Assembly (NCBI RefSeq): GCF_005960665.1
Contig: NZ_CP040676.1
Span: 2,419,001 to 2,483,000 of the forward strand
Length of the DNA: 64,000 bases
Origin: Exiguobacterium mexicanum
GTDB lineage: Bacteria; Bacillota; Bacilli; Exiguobacteriales; Exiguobacteriaceae
Reading direction: 5' to 3'
Within the stretch, counting starts at the first letter, position 1, and the number at the start of each line of letters is the position of its first letter. The notes under the pieces are model-generated. The model was not told the origin of the DNA. It worked only from the letters and a program-made list of their open reading frames with translations, and did no database searches. Positions 17,714-25,786 of the stretch are shown piece after piece. The position numbers and the translations under genes are program-made.

Positions 17714-18717
17714 GAATGTGTCCTTTCTTGGATGGCACGGAAAAACGGATGCCGCTCCATCTCTTGTTTGAACGCCTGTCGTTCTTGCCACATCACATAG
17801 CCGACATAGAGCGGAATGAGCAACTTGAACCAACTCGGTACGAGGAGCATCCCCGTGACGACAAGCGGGATGAGACGCAGCCATAAGTTCCGATGACGCG
17901 GCGTCCGTATATAAAGTAAGATGGCCGTCGTGCGCCGGGCGGTCCCAAACCGATTCGGTCTCGGTCGATAGAGCGGACGCTTGCGCCGGCTCGGCTTCTC
18001 GATGGCGCCCGACGTCGATAATAATGCCCGGTCAAAGGCGGTACGCAACGCCTCACTACGTTCGAGTTCTTGGCTAAGATATGGGTGGCGTGACAGCCAC
18101 CCTTCTCCGACATACATCGCAAATGCAACAAGACCACTGCCGAGTACGGCCGACCATAAAGGTGAGTCGATGAGGAGCGCATACATACAAACGAACGTCA
18201 CACACGTGGCCGTAACTCGTAACATCCAATGGCTGCGCCGGACCGTCAACTGATAACGGATCCACGTATGAATCCCGGTCAAAAATAGGAGGCTGATCCC
18301 GAATGCGAATATAGAGGCAACGGACCAACCGTCAAGCCAAAGCACGGGCATGAACGCCGACAAAACAAAGAGGAACATTGCACCGAGTTTGAAGGCTTGA
18401 TAGAGCAACGAATCGAGCTTCAATTTATCAATCAAAGAACGTTTGGCCACCAGCGTCACGTCCGCCCGTTCGACCCAGACGAAAAACGGATTTCTAAGGA
18501 GGACGATTCCAATTCCAAGCGCCCAAACGAACATCGGCACCTGACTCACCCACTCGATTTCGCCTTGCCAAAGCAATCGGTATTGATACCCGAGAAAGAT
18601 GGCGAACGGAATGACGCCGTATAGAACGACTGTCCAATCCAAGATGAGCCGCTACGTCTTCCACTGCTTGGTCACATGGGTGCGGACACGTCTAACGAAC
18701 AGCTGATGTTCATTCAT
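17710..18717 (-). pseudogene. ecsB: ecsB, ABC transporter permease gene with premature amber codon
   Basis: The native start is the ATG at 18717, which overlaps the ecsA stop (ATGA). Codons run MNEHQLFVRRVRTHVTKQWKT, then TAG at 18654-18652, then continue in the same frame (RLILDWTVVLYG...) for 310 more codons with several membrane segments. A single G-to-A change of a TGG tryptophan codon would explain it. A downstream TTG at 18642 could restart a product lacking about 25 residues, but its ribosome site is weak. EcsAB transporters affect secretion and competence in B. subtilis. A sequencing error is possible. Confidence 0.8.
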
Positions 18718-19388
18718 CGCATGACCACATCTTCCATCATATCGAACAGCGACTCGCCTTCGGTTTGCAGGCTGAGACGCAACTCTTCTTTTGTCCCGCC
18801 CGCGAGCATGCATCCGTCATCAATCCAGACGAAGCGGTCGCATAACCGCTCTGCCGTATCGAGAACGTGGGTGACGAGAAGCACCCCGGTGCCTTGACGA
18901 CGTTCCGCTTCAAGTAAACGAAGCAGCTGGATCGTCGTCGTCGCATCGAGTCCGACGAACGGTTCGTCGACAAGGAGAAACTTCGCTTCTTGGATGAGCG
19001 CCAAGAGAATCATCGCTTTTTGCTTCATCCCTTTTGAGAACGAGGAGATATAGTCGTGGCGGACCGTCTCGAACCGAAACAACCGGATCAGTTCTTCCGT
19101 CCGCTCACGATTATCAACGTCCGTCAATTCCAACACGAGAGCGATATGTTCCTCGAGCGTCAAATAGTCATAGTACACCGGTTGCTCGGGGATATAGGCG
19201 TAGCGGTCAATTTGCACCGTTCCACGCATCCACGGGATCGTTCCGGTGAGACAGGCGAGCGTCGTACTCTTCCCGGCCCCGTTCGATCCAATCATCCCGA
19301 CGATTTCGCCCGGGCGGACCTCGAACCGGATGGCCTCGATGACCGCCTCACCGCGTTCATACCCGGCTTGTTCAATGTGAACGTTCAT
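18714..19388 (-). CDS. ecsA: EcsA-like ABC transporter ATP-binding protein
   Basis: 224 residues: Walker A 'GSNGAGKSTTLACLTG' near 34-42, signature 'SSFSKGMKQKAMILLALIQEAKFLLVDEPFVGLDA' including Walker B. The degenerate signature 'FSKGMKQK' is typical of EcsA-type ATPases. It would energise the EcsB permease encoded immediately downstream, which is broken here by an amber codon. The ribosome site is GGGAGG upstream of the ATG at 19388. Confidence 0.87.
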   Translation of the reverse strand: MNVHIEQAGYERGEAVIEAIRFEVRPGEIVGMIGSNGAGKSTTLACLTGTIPWMRGTVQIDRYAYIPEQPVYYDYLTLEEHIALVLELTDVDNRERTEELIRLFRFETVRHDYISSFSKGMKQKAMILLALIQEAKFLLVDEPFVGLDATTTIQLLRLLEAERRQGTGVLLVTHVLDTAERLCDRFVWIDDGCMLAGGTKEELRLSLQTEGESLFDMMEDVVMR

Positions 19389-19500
19389 GAGAGAGAACCT
19401 CCCGATTTACGAATATGTTTTTTACTATGTTTATCATAACACGCAAAAAAAATGTGTCATAATATCCCTTGTCATCCCCCACATAAAGGAGTAGAACAGC

Positions 19501-20373
19501 ATACAACATTATTTAGCCATCGATATCGGTGGAACTAGTATCAAATACGGAGTCGTCCGATCCGATGGCACCCTACTGTCAAACAAACACGTCCCAACCC
19601 CTGCGACGTGGGACGGCTTGCTCGAACAAGTCGATGTGATCTTTAACGAAACGACCGCCGAAGCCCGCTTCGACGGTATCGGCTTCAGTGCGCCCGGCGC
19701 CGTCGATTCGACGACCGGAGTGATTCATGGAATCAGTGCACTTCCCTACATTCATGATCGTCCTTTCTTACAGGCGTTCAAAGAGCGGTACGACTTGCCT
19801 GTCACTGTCTTGAACGATGCCAACGCGGCAGCGCTCGCAGAAGGATGGACCGGTGCCGCGGCGTCGGTGACGAGCTATGCGACGGTCGTCATCGGGACGG
19901 GCGTTGGCGGAGCATTCGTCGACCATGATCAGGTGATGATCGGATCCCACTTCCATGGCGGTGAGTTCGGATATTGGATTCTCGACCCGTCTCTTCCCCA
20001 TCCAGATGGGACATGGAGTAAAATCGGTGCCACGGCCGCTCTTGTCCATCGATGCAGTGAGCAACTCGGACGTCCCCTTACCGGAGAAGATGTGTTCGCA
20101 CTTCAAAGCGACCCAATCATCCAGGCGGAACTGGAGCGCTTCTATCGCTGGAACGCGATTGGCATCTACAACCTCCAATTCGGGCTCGACCCGGAGCGTA
20201 TTTTAATCGGTGGCGGCATCAGTCGTCGCCCGGAAGTTCGGGACGGCATCAAGCGACACTTGGATGCGCTTTGCGACGCGTTCGGAACATTCCGCATCGA
20301 CGTCGAGACGTGTGCCCACTTCAACGAGGCCAACTTGATCGGTGCCGCACGGTTTCACATGTTAGCCAAGTAA
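19501..20373 (+). CDS. ROK family sugar kinase with AUA at the start position
   Basis: Reading from ATA at 19501 gives 'QHYLAIDIGGTSIKYGVV', the ROK phosphate-binding motif, and the frame stays open for 290 codons to 20373. AAGGAG lies 9 bases before the ATA, exactly where an ATG would be expected. The next usual start, TTG at 19618, would remove that motif. Other ROK blocks are 'NDANAAALAEGWTGAA' and 'VVIGTGVGGAFV'. The usual zinc motif with CxCGxxGC is absent. It probably phosphorylates a sugar such as glucose. Either AUA is used inefficiently or the gene is newly disabled. Confidence 0.75.
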   Translation: MQHYLAIDIGGTSIKYGVVRSDGTLLSNKHVPTPATWDGLLEQVDVIFNETTAEARFDGIGFSAPGAVDSTTGVIHGISALPYIHDRPFLQAFKERYDLPVTVLNDANAAALAEGWTGAAASVTSYATVVIGTGVGGAFVDHDQVMIGSHFHGGEFGYWILDPSLPHPDGTWSKIGATAALVHRCSEQLGRPLTGEDVFALQSDPIIQAELERFYRWNAIGIYNLQFGLDPERILIGGGISRRPEVRDGIKRHLDALCDAFGTFRIDVETCAHFNEANLIGAARFHMLAK

Positions 20374-20410
20374 AAAAGAGGCTGGGACATAACTCAGTAG
20401 ATTTATAACA

Positions 20411-20458
20411 AAGAGGCCACCTGGAGCGACTTGTTCGCTCCAGGTGGCCTCTTGTCAT
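20411..20458 (+). terminator. Hairpin inside the left end of the IS
   Basis: A perfect 18-bp stem AAGAGGCCACCTGGAGCG/CGCTCCAGGTGGCCTCTT with ACTTGTT loop, followed by GTCATTTTT. It probably shields the transposase from outside transcription. Confidence 0.75.
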
Positions 20459-20552
20459 TTTTATGGGTTCGTGCACGCATTTCGGACTAAACAGATAGGG
20501 GCGACCTCTGATAAAGTTAAAGTGACCAAACCATAACTTTGGAGGTGCCCCT

Positions 20553-22202
20553 ATGTACAAAGAGTATACCATGAACCAATTGGTTTTGCCCCTAGATTTA
20601 GAAGTCCGTCTCCAGGAAAACGATATCGCCTTCGCTGTCCACGACCTTGTCGAACAGATCCCCGACGAGGCCTTCGAGCCGTTCTGGCGAACGACGGGCT
20701 GCCCGGCCTATCATCCGCGCATGATGATGAAGATCGTCCTCTGCGCCTACACGCAGTCCGCATTCTCGGGCCGAAAGATCGAAGGCCTACTCAAGGACAG
20801 TCTTCGGATGATGTGGCTCGCCCAGGGCCACGAGCCGAGTTATCGGACGATCAACCGCTTCCGTGTTCACCCGGCTGTCGCCCCGATCCTGAAGGCCGCG
20901 TTCGTCGCCTTCAGATGCCATCTCGTCGAGACCGGCGAGATCGACGAGGAGGCGATCTTCATCGACGGCACGAAGATCGAGGCGAACGCCAACCGTTATA
21001 CGTTCGTCTGGCGGAGGGCGGTCGAGCGATACAGCGCCGCGCTCGTCGAGAAGTCGAACCAACTGTACGACGAACTGATGGCCGACCAGGTCATCCCCGA
21101 GATCGAACGGGAGAGCCCGGACGCGCTCTCGGTCCAAGAACTCGAACAGGTCGCCGCGCGACTTGAAGAAAAGATCGAGGCCATCGACGAGGAGATCGCC
21201 TCGACCACCGACGTCGCCGAACGGAAACGATTGCGTGCGGAACGGAAGGTGCCCCGTCGTCTCCACAAACAGGCCGCCGACTTCGCCACCCGGAAACGCC
21301 GATACGAGGGGCACATGGCCACCTTCGGTACACGGAACAGTTACTCGAAGACCGACAGGGACGCGACGTTCATGCGGATGAAAGAGGATCACATGAAGAA
21401 CGGCCAACTCAAGCCGGGCTACAACGTCCAGATCGCAACCGAAGGTCAGTACACGCTCGCCTATGACGTCTATCCGAACCCGACCGACATGAAGACGTTG
21501 ATCCCGTTCCTCGATGAAATCGAAACGTTCTTCGACCTGCCCGCCCACATCGTCGCCGACGCGGGATACGGGAGCCAGCAGAACTACACGGACATACTCG
21601 AGCGCCGGGGGCGCCTGCCCTTGATCCCGCATACGATGTACCGGAAGGAACAGAAGAAGAAATGGCGCGAGGACCCGTTCAACATCGCGAACTGGGCGTA
21701 CGATGACGAGACCGACACGTTCACGTGCCCGGACGGGAGACGGCTCCCGTTCAGCCATGAGTCCCACAGGACCGACCGGAACGGCTTCACCCGCGACTTC
21801 CGTGTGTACGAGTGCGAGAGCTGCGACGGCTGCCCGTTCCGGGAGCTGTGCACGAAGGCCGAACCGGGGAGACACCGCCAGGTCAGCGTGAACGGGGCCT
21901 GGGAAGAACAAAAGCATATGACGAGAACGCTGCTTTCGGATGAGAAAACCGGTGCCCTCTACGCCCGCCGCAAGACGGACGTGGAACCAGTTTTTGGATA
22001 TCTGAAGGCCAATTTGGGTTTCACCCGCTTCTCCGTCAGAGGAAAACAGCGCGTGAAACGCGAGCTCGGCTTCGCCCTCATGGCGGTGAACCTACGGAAG
22101 TTCATCGCCAATGGCATCGGGGGAAGTGCAAAGAAGGGGTCCGGCCACCGAAAATCGGTGACCGGACCCCTCTTTTTATTGAAAAGCTCTAAAACCGGCT
22201 AG
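20553..22202 (+). CDS. IS1182-family transposase
   Basis: 549 residues. N-terminal 'LPDEAFEPF'-like region and 'YHPRMMMKIVLCAYTQSAFSGRKIEGLLKDSLRMMWLAQGHEPSYRTINRFR' match IS1182 transposases. DDE catalytic residues are likely in 'IFIDGTKIEANANRYTFVW', 'HIVADAGYGSQQNY' and 'RKTDVEPVFGYLKANLGFTRF'. A cysteine cluster 'CESCDGCPFRELC' lies in between. It appears intact, with GGAGG 7 bases before the ATG at 20553. Codon use is richer in GC than the neighbours. A terminator-like hairpin lies within its last 25 codons. Confidence 0.95.
   Translation: MYKEYTMNQLVLPLDLEVRLQENDIAFAVHDLVEQIPDEAFEPFWRTTGCPAYHPRMMMKIVLCAYTQSAFSGRKIEGLLKDSLRMMWLAQGHEPSYRTINRFRVHPAVAPILKAAFVAFRCHLVETGEIDEEAIFIDGTKIEANANRYTFVWRRAVERYSAALVEKSNQLYDELMADQVIPEIERESPDALSVQELEQVAARLEEKIEAIDEEIASTTDVAERKRLRAERKVPRRLHKQAADFATRKRRYEGHMATFGTRNSYSKTDRDATFMRMKEDHMKNGQLKPGYNVQIATEGQYTLAYDVYPNPTDMKTLIPFLDEIETFFDLPAHIVADAGYGSQQNYTDILERRGRLPLIPHTMYRKEQKKKWREDPFNIANWAYDDETDTFTCPDGRRLPFSHESHRTDRNGFTRDFRVYECESCDGCPFRELCTKAEPGRHRQVSVNGAWEEQKHMTRTLLSDEKTGALYARRKTDVEPVFGYLKANLGFTRFSVRGKQRVKRELGFALMAVNLRKFIANGIGGSAKKGSGHRKSVTGPLFLLKSSKTG
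22136..22181 (+). terminator. Terminator-like hairpin inside the 3' end of the transposase gene
   Basis: GGGGTCCGGCCACCG/CGGTGACCGGACCCC (one mismatch) with AAAAT loop and a TCTTTTTATT tail. The stop codon is 20 bases farther on. Confidence 0.8.
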
Positions 22203-22219
22203 TTATGTCCCAGCCTCTT

Positions 22220-22714
22220 TTATTGGGTCAGGCGGTCTTCATGGAGGTGATGATACACCTCGTCTCGAATCGCTTCGAGCGTACGCTCATGAACGATCAT
22301 GTGCGCCCGAATCGTTCGGTTGACCCGCTCATCAATCGTCCCTGTTTCCAAATGTCGATCTAACACAGGGAGACTAAAATCATCGATTGGTAAATACGCG
22401 ATGGGGACTACCGCATCCTCCGACTTCACGGAAACTTGGACCCCGTTCACATCGGGAAAGAAATACGACTCATAATACGGTTCGACGGCCAGCTCTTCTT
22501 TCATCGCATCCCGCACTTCGGGAATCGTTGTCGGCAAGGCGATGAAATACACCATTTGGTCGAACGAGAATGAGACGTCTTTCAACGAGATGCCCAGTGC
22601 CTCTGCGTGTCGGTTGGCCACACTACCCGTCACAAACCGATAACTTGGACGGCTCGTAAACAAGATGGTCGCGATAAAGGCGACGGTCATGATCATGACA
22701 CTGAATTCAGTCAT
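22220..22714 (-). CDS. Membrane-anchored protein of unknown function, co-operonic with the diguanylate cyclase
   Basis: 164 residues from the ATG at 22714 (GGAAGGGG ribosome site). It has one N-terminal membrane segment ('VMIMTVAFIATILF') and a soluble remainder, not recognised. The start overlaps the stop of the GGDEF gene (ATGA), so the two are made together and this could be an accessory or unrelated passenger. The TAA stop is formed at the junction with the IS right end (host T then IS A residues), so the native C-terminus may have been longer. Confidence 0.7.
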   Translation of the reverse strand: MTEFSVMIMTVAFIATILFTSRPSYRFVTGSVANRHAEALGISLKDVSFSFDQMVYFIALPTTIPEVRDAMKEELAVEPYYESYFFPDVNGVQVSVKSEDAVVPIAYLPIDDFSLPVLDRHLETGTIDERVNRTIRAHMIVHERTLEAIRDEVYHHLHEDRLTQ

Positions 22715-24228
22715 AGCGGTACCCCTTCCCAGCGGCAGACTTGGTTTTTCCCTCGTGATTTGGCCGCATACAACGCTTGATCGGCGCACTCAATCAACTG
22801 TTCGCGTGACTGTTCGTGAAGCGTGTGCTTCGAAGCGACACCGAAGCTCAGCGTTAACTGACCACCTGGTTGTCGCTCCCCGTACATGAAGTTGGTGCCG
22901 AGCACGGCCGCACGAATCGTCTCCGCGACGTGGGACGCCTCGACTTCGTCGAACTGCGGCAAGAGAACGACAAACTCTTCGCCACCGAACCGATACGCCA
23001 TCTGTTCATCCGGCACGCTTCGTCGAATGACACTCGCGAGCCGCGTGAGTAACTCGTTTCCAGCCAAGTGACCGTTTGTGTCGTTGAAATGCTTGAAATG
23101 GTCAATATCCATCACAATCAGTGACAGCTCGTCCGTTTCGCACTCCCGGAACAAGACATCCAAATCTTGTTCGAACGAACGATGGTTTTTGAGACGCGTC
23201 AACCCGTCACGAAGCGCCAACGTCTCGATGCGCTGGTACAACATCGTCTGATGGAGCGCAAGCGAGGCTTGTTCCGCAATCGGTCGGACACTGTCAATCT
23301 TTTGAGGGGTGATTGGTTTTTTATTGACGACATTGTCGATGACGAGAAGTCCGTATGGAATTCCTTGATGATGGAGCGGGAAAATTGTGCACTCGTCCAT
23401 CTGTAAGTCGGTATGTAACATGCGCAGCACCGGATCGTCGGTGATGCTCGCATACACGTGGAGCGGCCGTCCCGAGTCGAGCGTCTGTTTGAACAGGTGG
23501 TCTCCATGAAACGGGATCGTCATTTTCCGAATCCGTTCATTCAACTGCTCATCGTGTGACGAGTCCGTCTCTTTCTCATCAATCAGTCCTTGGAGATCAT
23601 AATGTTGTCGGGTGATTTCTTCCCAAATATGAAACCCGTCTTCCGGATTCATCGGCCCCGTGCCCATGACTCCGTAAATGCTATCTTTTTCCAAATCAGC
23701 GAAAAAGATGATCGATCGGTTAAAGCCGAGTCCGTGCCCCGCCGTCACCGATGTCAAAATCGTTTGCAGCAATCGGTCCGGGTCGAGCGTGTCTTGCATC
23801 GTAAAACTGACTTCCCGGAACACGTTCAATTGACGGGAACTCGCCGTCAGCATCCGCAACCGGTCTGATCGCTCTCGCTTCAACTGGTTGATGTAACCAA
23901 AGAGCAGCGCGGCTCCTAGGCCAAAAAAGACATAACTGAGCAACAGCGGAAGGGATAATGTCCCGGATTGACTGTATACTAAAAGCCAGCTGACCATGAT
24001 TGCAACAGTCATGCCTTTCCAGTGAAAACAGACGAGCCCTGTCATAATCAATAACAGCACCGACCAATGTAAATCATAAAAATCGAACAACACCCCGTGC
24101 CAAATCACGACAAGGCTGCTCGTCCCGGCGAGCAGCCAGCGATTCAAGGCGGGGGTCGTCATCAACCGAAGGACGTTGAGGACGATGGTGATTAGGATGA
24201 TGCCGCCAATCAATAGACCATAAACCAT
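22711..24228 (-). CDS. Membrane diguanylate cyclase (GAF-like plus GGDEF)
   Basis: 505 residues from the ATG at 24228 (GAGGGG 6 bases upstream). About six membrane segments (residues 1-130), then a GAF-like sensor region (about 160-310), then a GGDEF domain with an intact GGEEF active site (about 412-417) and 'LIVMDIDHFKHFNDTNGHLAGNELL'. It should make cyclic di-GMP from two GTP. The RxxD inhibitory site that normally precedes the GG(D/E)EF motif is not visible, so product inhibition may be absent. An HD-GYP phosphodiesterase is encoded at 47302. Confidence 0.9.
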   Translation of the reverse strand: MVYGLLIGGIILITIVLNVLRLMTTPALNRWLLAGTSSLVVIWHGVLFDFYDLHWSVLLLIMTGLVCFHWKGMTVAIMVSWLLVYSQSGTLSLPLLLSYVFFGLGAALLFGYINQLKRERSDRLRMLTASSRQLNVFREVSFTMQDTLDPDRLLQTILTSVTAGHGLGFNRSIIFFADLEKDSIYGVMGTGPMNPEDGFHIWEEITRQHYDLQGLIDEKETDSSHDEQLNERIRKMTIPFHGDHLFKQTLDSGRPLHVYASITDDPVLRMLHTDLQMDECTIFPLHHQGIPYGLLVIDNVVNKKPITPQKIDSVRPIAEQASLALHQTMLYQRIETLALRDGLTRLKNHRSFEQDLDVLFRECETDELSLIVMDIDHFKHFNDTNGHLAGNELLTRLASVIRRSVPDEQMAYRFGGEEFVVLLPQFDEVEASHVAETIRAAVLGTNFMYGERQPGGQLTLSFGVASKHTLHEQSREQLIECADQALYAAKSRGKNQVCRWEGVPL

Positions 24229-24466
24229 GGTTACCCCTCGTTTCATCGAGTCATCTATACTTTTGATTATAAGTCGAATCATCGAACGCGGAACCGGATT
24301 TGTCCAATCACTGACCAAACTTTTAACTTACTTGAAGTATTTTCCATAAGTTGTCGAACTCGCTTGTTTCTTCTCATATGAGTGATTTCACATAATCCTT
24401 TCATTTACTTTAGCGATGTAACGTGGAATGATGGAATTAACTAACCCATTTAAGCGAGGTGGAAGC

Positions 24467-24901
24467 GTGACCCGTACCGAACATCTTGAAGCAACACGGA
24501 TTTTACAGCATTTGTTTAACGCGTCTTCCTTCGTCGGAATCGACTTCGGTTCCGGCCCCAATCATCATCTACTCTACTTCAACCGAGACGGCAACGAGTC
24601 GTGGCTCTCGATTGAAGGACCTTGGTACGTCCATTCATCGGGGCCGTCGTTCAACGAAGATGAACAACTCCATCACCTCGTCGAACTCCGACGTGAACGC
24701 GTCCGTTCCATCCTGTTATCTGAAGACAATCCCCATCTTGAACTGACATTTGAATCTGGAGCCGTCCTGTTCGTGAACGGCTATCACGAACAGTATGAAA
24801 GTTGGCAGGCCGGAGACGCCCGTCCGCTCGGAGGCGAACACTTCTTACTCGTCGCCATGCCTCAAGGGGACTTGGCCGTCTTTGCAGAGGAAGACGTCTG
24901 A
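24467..24901 (+). CDS. Uncharacterised acidic protein, first gene of a small two-gene unit
   Basis: 144 residues from a GTG at 24467, chosen because GAGGTGG precedes it; an in-frame ATG at 24428 has no ribosome site. Not recognised. The sequence looks like a compact soluble alpha/beta protein ('ILQHLFNASSFVGIDFGSGPNHHLLYF', 'GAVLFVNGYHEQYESW', 'GEHFLLVAMPQGDLAVFAEED'). No signal peptide or membrane segment. Its last base is the first base of the following small membrane-protein gene. Confidence 0.65.
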   Translation: MTRTEHLEATRILQHLFNASSFVGIDFGSGPNHHLLYFNRDGNESWLSIEGPWYVHSSGPSFNEDEQLHHLVELRRERVRSILLSEDNPHLELTFESGAVLFVNGYHEQYESWQAGDARPLGGEHFLLVAMPQGDLAVFAEEDV

Positions 24902-24993
24902 TGGCAGCCTGGACGGAGATTCTCACGTATATGTTGATTGCCGGTGGTGTCAGTCTCGCTATCATCGTCTTGCGCAAAGTCACGAAGTCATAA
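24901..24993 (+). CDS. 30-residue single-span membrane peptide
   Basis: ATG at 24901 overlaps the previous stop by one base (TGATG), with GAGGAAG 7 bases upstream. The product is a hydrophobic span ('YMLIAGGVSLAIIVL') ending in RKVTKS, a positive-inside tail. A strong terminator begins at its stop codon, supporting its place as the last gene of the transcript. Function unknown. Confidence 0.6.
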   Translation: MAAWTEILTYMLIAGGVSLAIIVLRKVTKS

Positions 24994-25023
24994 GAAAAGA
25001 GCGGCCGCGTCCGCTCTTTTCTT
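24992..25023. terminator. Bidirectional terminator
   Basis: 13-bp perfect stem AAGAAAAGAGCGG/CCGCTCTTTTCTT with CCGCGT loop. Confidence 0.88.
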
Positions 25024-25033
25024 ATTTCACCGT

Positions 25034-25786
25034 CTAATCCTCGAACAGGATGCGTTGCATCCGTTCCGGTGCCGCTAGAAAGTCACGCATGACACGGACG
25101 TGCTCGAGTTCGTCGAACGTCGTCGGCCGAAGTCCCGTCTCGACTTGGAGGATGTCGGCGTCCGGATACGACATGAGGATTGGTGAATGGGTCGCGATGA
25201 TGAATTGACTGCCCGATTGCACGAGTTCATGCATGCGTGCGAGCATCGTCAATTGCCGCATCGGCGACAAGGCGGCCTCGGGCTCATCTAAAATATACAG
25301 TCCGCCGTCTCGGAATCGATGGAGCATGAGCGACAAGAACGCCTCCCCGTGCGACTGCTCATGGAGCGATCGACCGCCGTAGGACGCATAAAACCGTTCC
25401 GGGTCGGGCGACGTTCGCGCGATCTCATCCACATAGCTCGACAGTTGATATGCCGTCTCGGCCCGGAGGAAAAATCCGTCTTTCGGCCGGTACGCGCCCC
25501 GAATCGGACGGAGCGCCTCGAACAAAGAGCTATGCGTTGCCTCGGTCTCAAAACGGAACGTCGTCGCCCCACCTTCCGGATTGAATCCGGCGGCGATGGC
25601 CATCCCTTCGACCAACGTCGATTTTCCACTCCCATTCTCACCAACCAAGAACGTGACCGGCTTCGTCAGCGTCAATTCATCAAATCCATCAAAAATCGGT
25701 AGCGAGAACGGGTACCCTGGCTTTTCAATCCGATCTCGCTCTAAGCGGACACCCCGCAAAAATAAATTTAGTCCCATTCGATCCAA
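25034..25786 (-). CDS. AAA-family (SMC-like hinge-less) ATPase
   Basis: 250 residues. Walker A 'LVGENGSGKSTLVEGMAIAAGF' near 48-56, an ABC-like signature region 'SHGEAFLSLMLHRF', Walker B 'GLYILDEPEAALSP' and a switch histidine in 'FIIATHSPILM'. It resembles the stand-alone 'AAA_15/21' predicted ATPases whose role is unknown. The start is uncertain: TTG at 25786 has AGGGGG at good spacing, while ATG at 25777 has poor spacing. It overlaps the end of the histidine kinase gene, so it belongs to the two-component operon. Confidence 0.82.
   Translation of the reverse strand: MDRMGLNLFLRGVRLERDRIEKPGYPFSLPIFDGFDELTLTKPVTFLVGENGSGKSTLVEGMAIAAGFNPEGGATTFRFETEATHSSLFEALRPIRGAYRPKDGFFLRAETAYQLSSYVDEIARTSPDPERFYASYGGRSLHEQSHGEAFLSLMLHRFRDGGLYILDEPEAALSPMRQLTMLARMHELVQSGSQFIIATHSPILMSYPDADILQVETGLRPTTFDELEHVRVMRDFLAAPERMQRILFED

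Larger units (their letters stand above)
20374..22221 (+). mobile_element. IS1182-family insertion sequence, about 1.85 kb
   Basis: Terminal inverted repeats: AAAAGAGGCTGGGACATAACT at the left (20374-20394) and its reverse complement at the right (22201-22221). It encloses a single transposase gene and has a perfect 18-bp hairpin near the left end (20411-20453). The GAGGCTGGGACAT end resembles IS1182-type ends in other Firmicutes. No direct target repeat is evident; the flanks are A-run and T-run, as if the element entered a terminator. Both flanking genes stop right at its ends. Confidence 0.88.

Noticed and set aside
17714-17884. Upstream extension of the methyltransferase frame
   Set aside because: It lies within ecsB in another frame; the ATG at 17713 has a good ribosome site.
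20787-21917. Long open frame on the minus strand of the transposase gene (376 codons)
   Set aside because: It has no ribosome site, its composition mirrors the GC-rich transposase codons, and it is fully inside the transposase.
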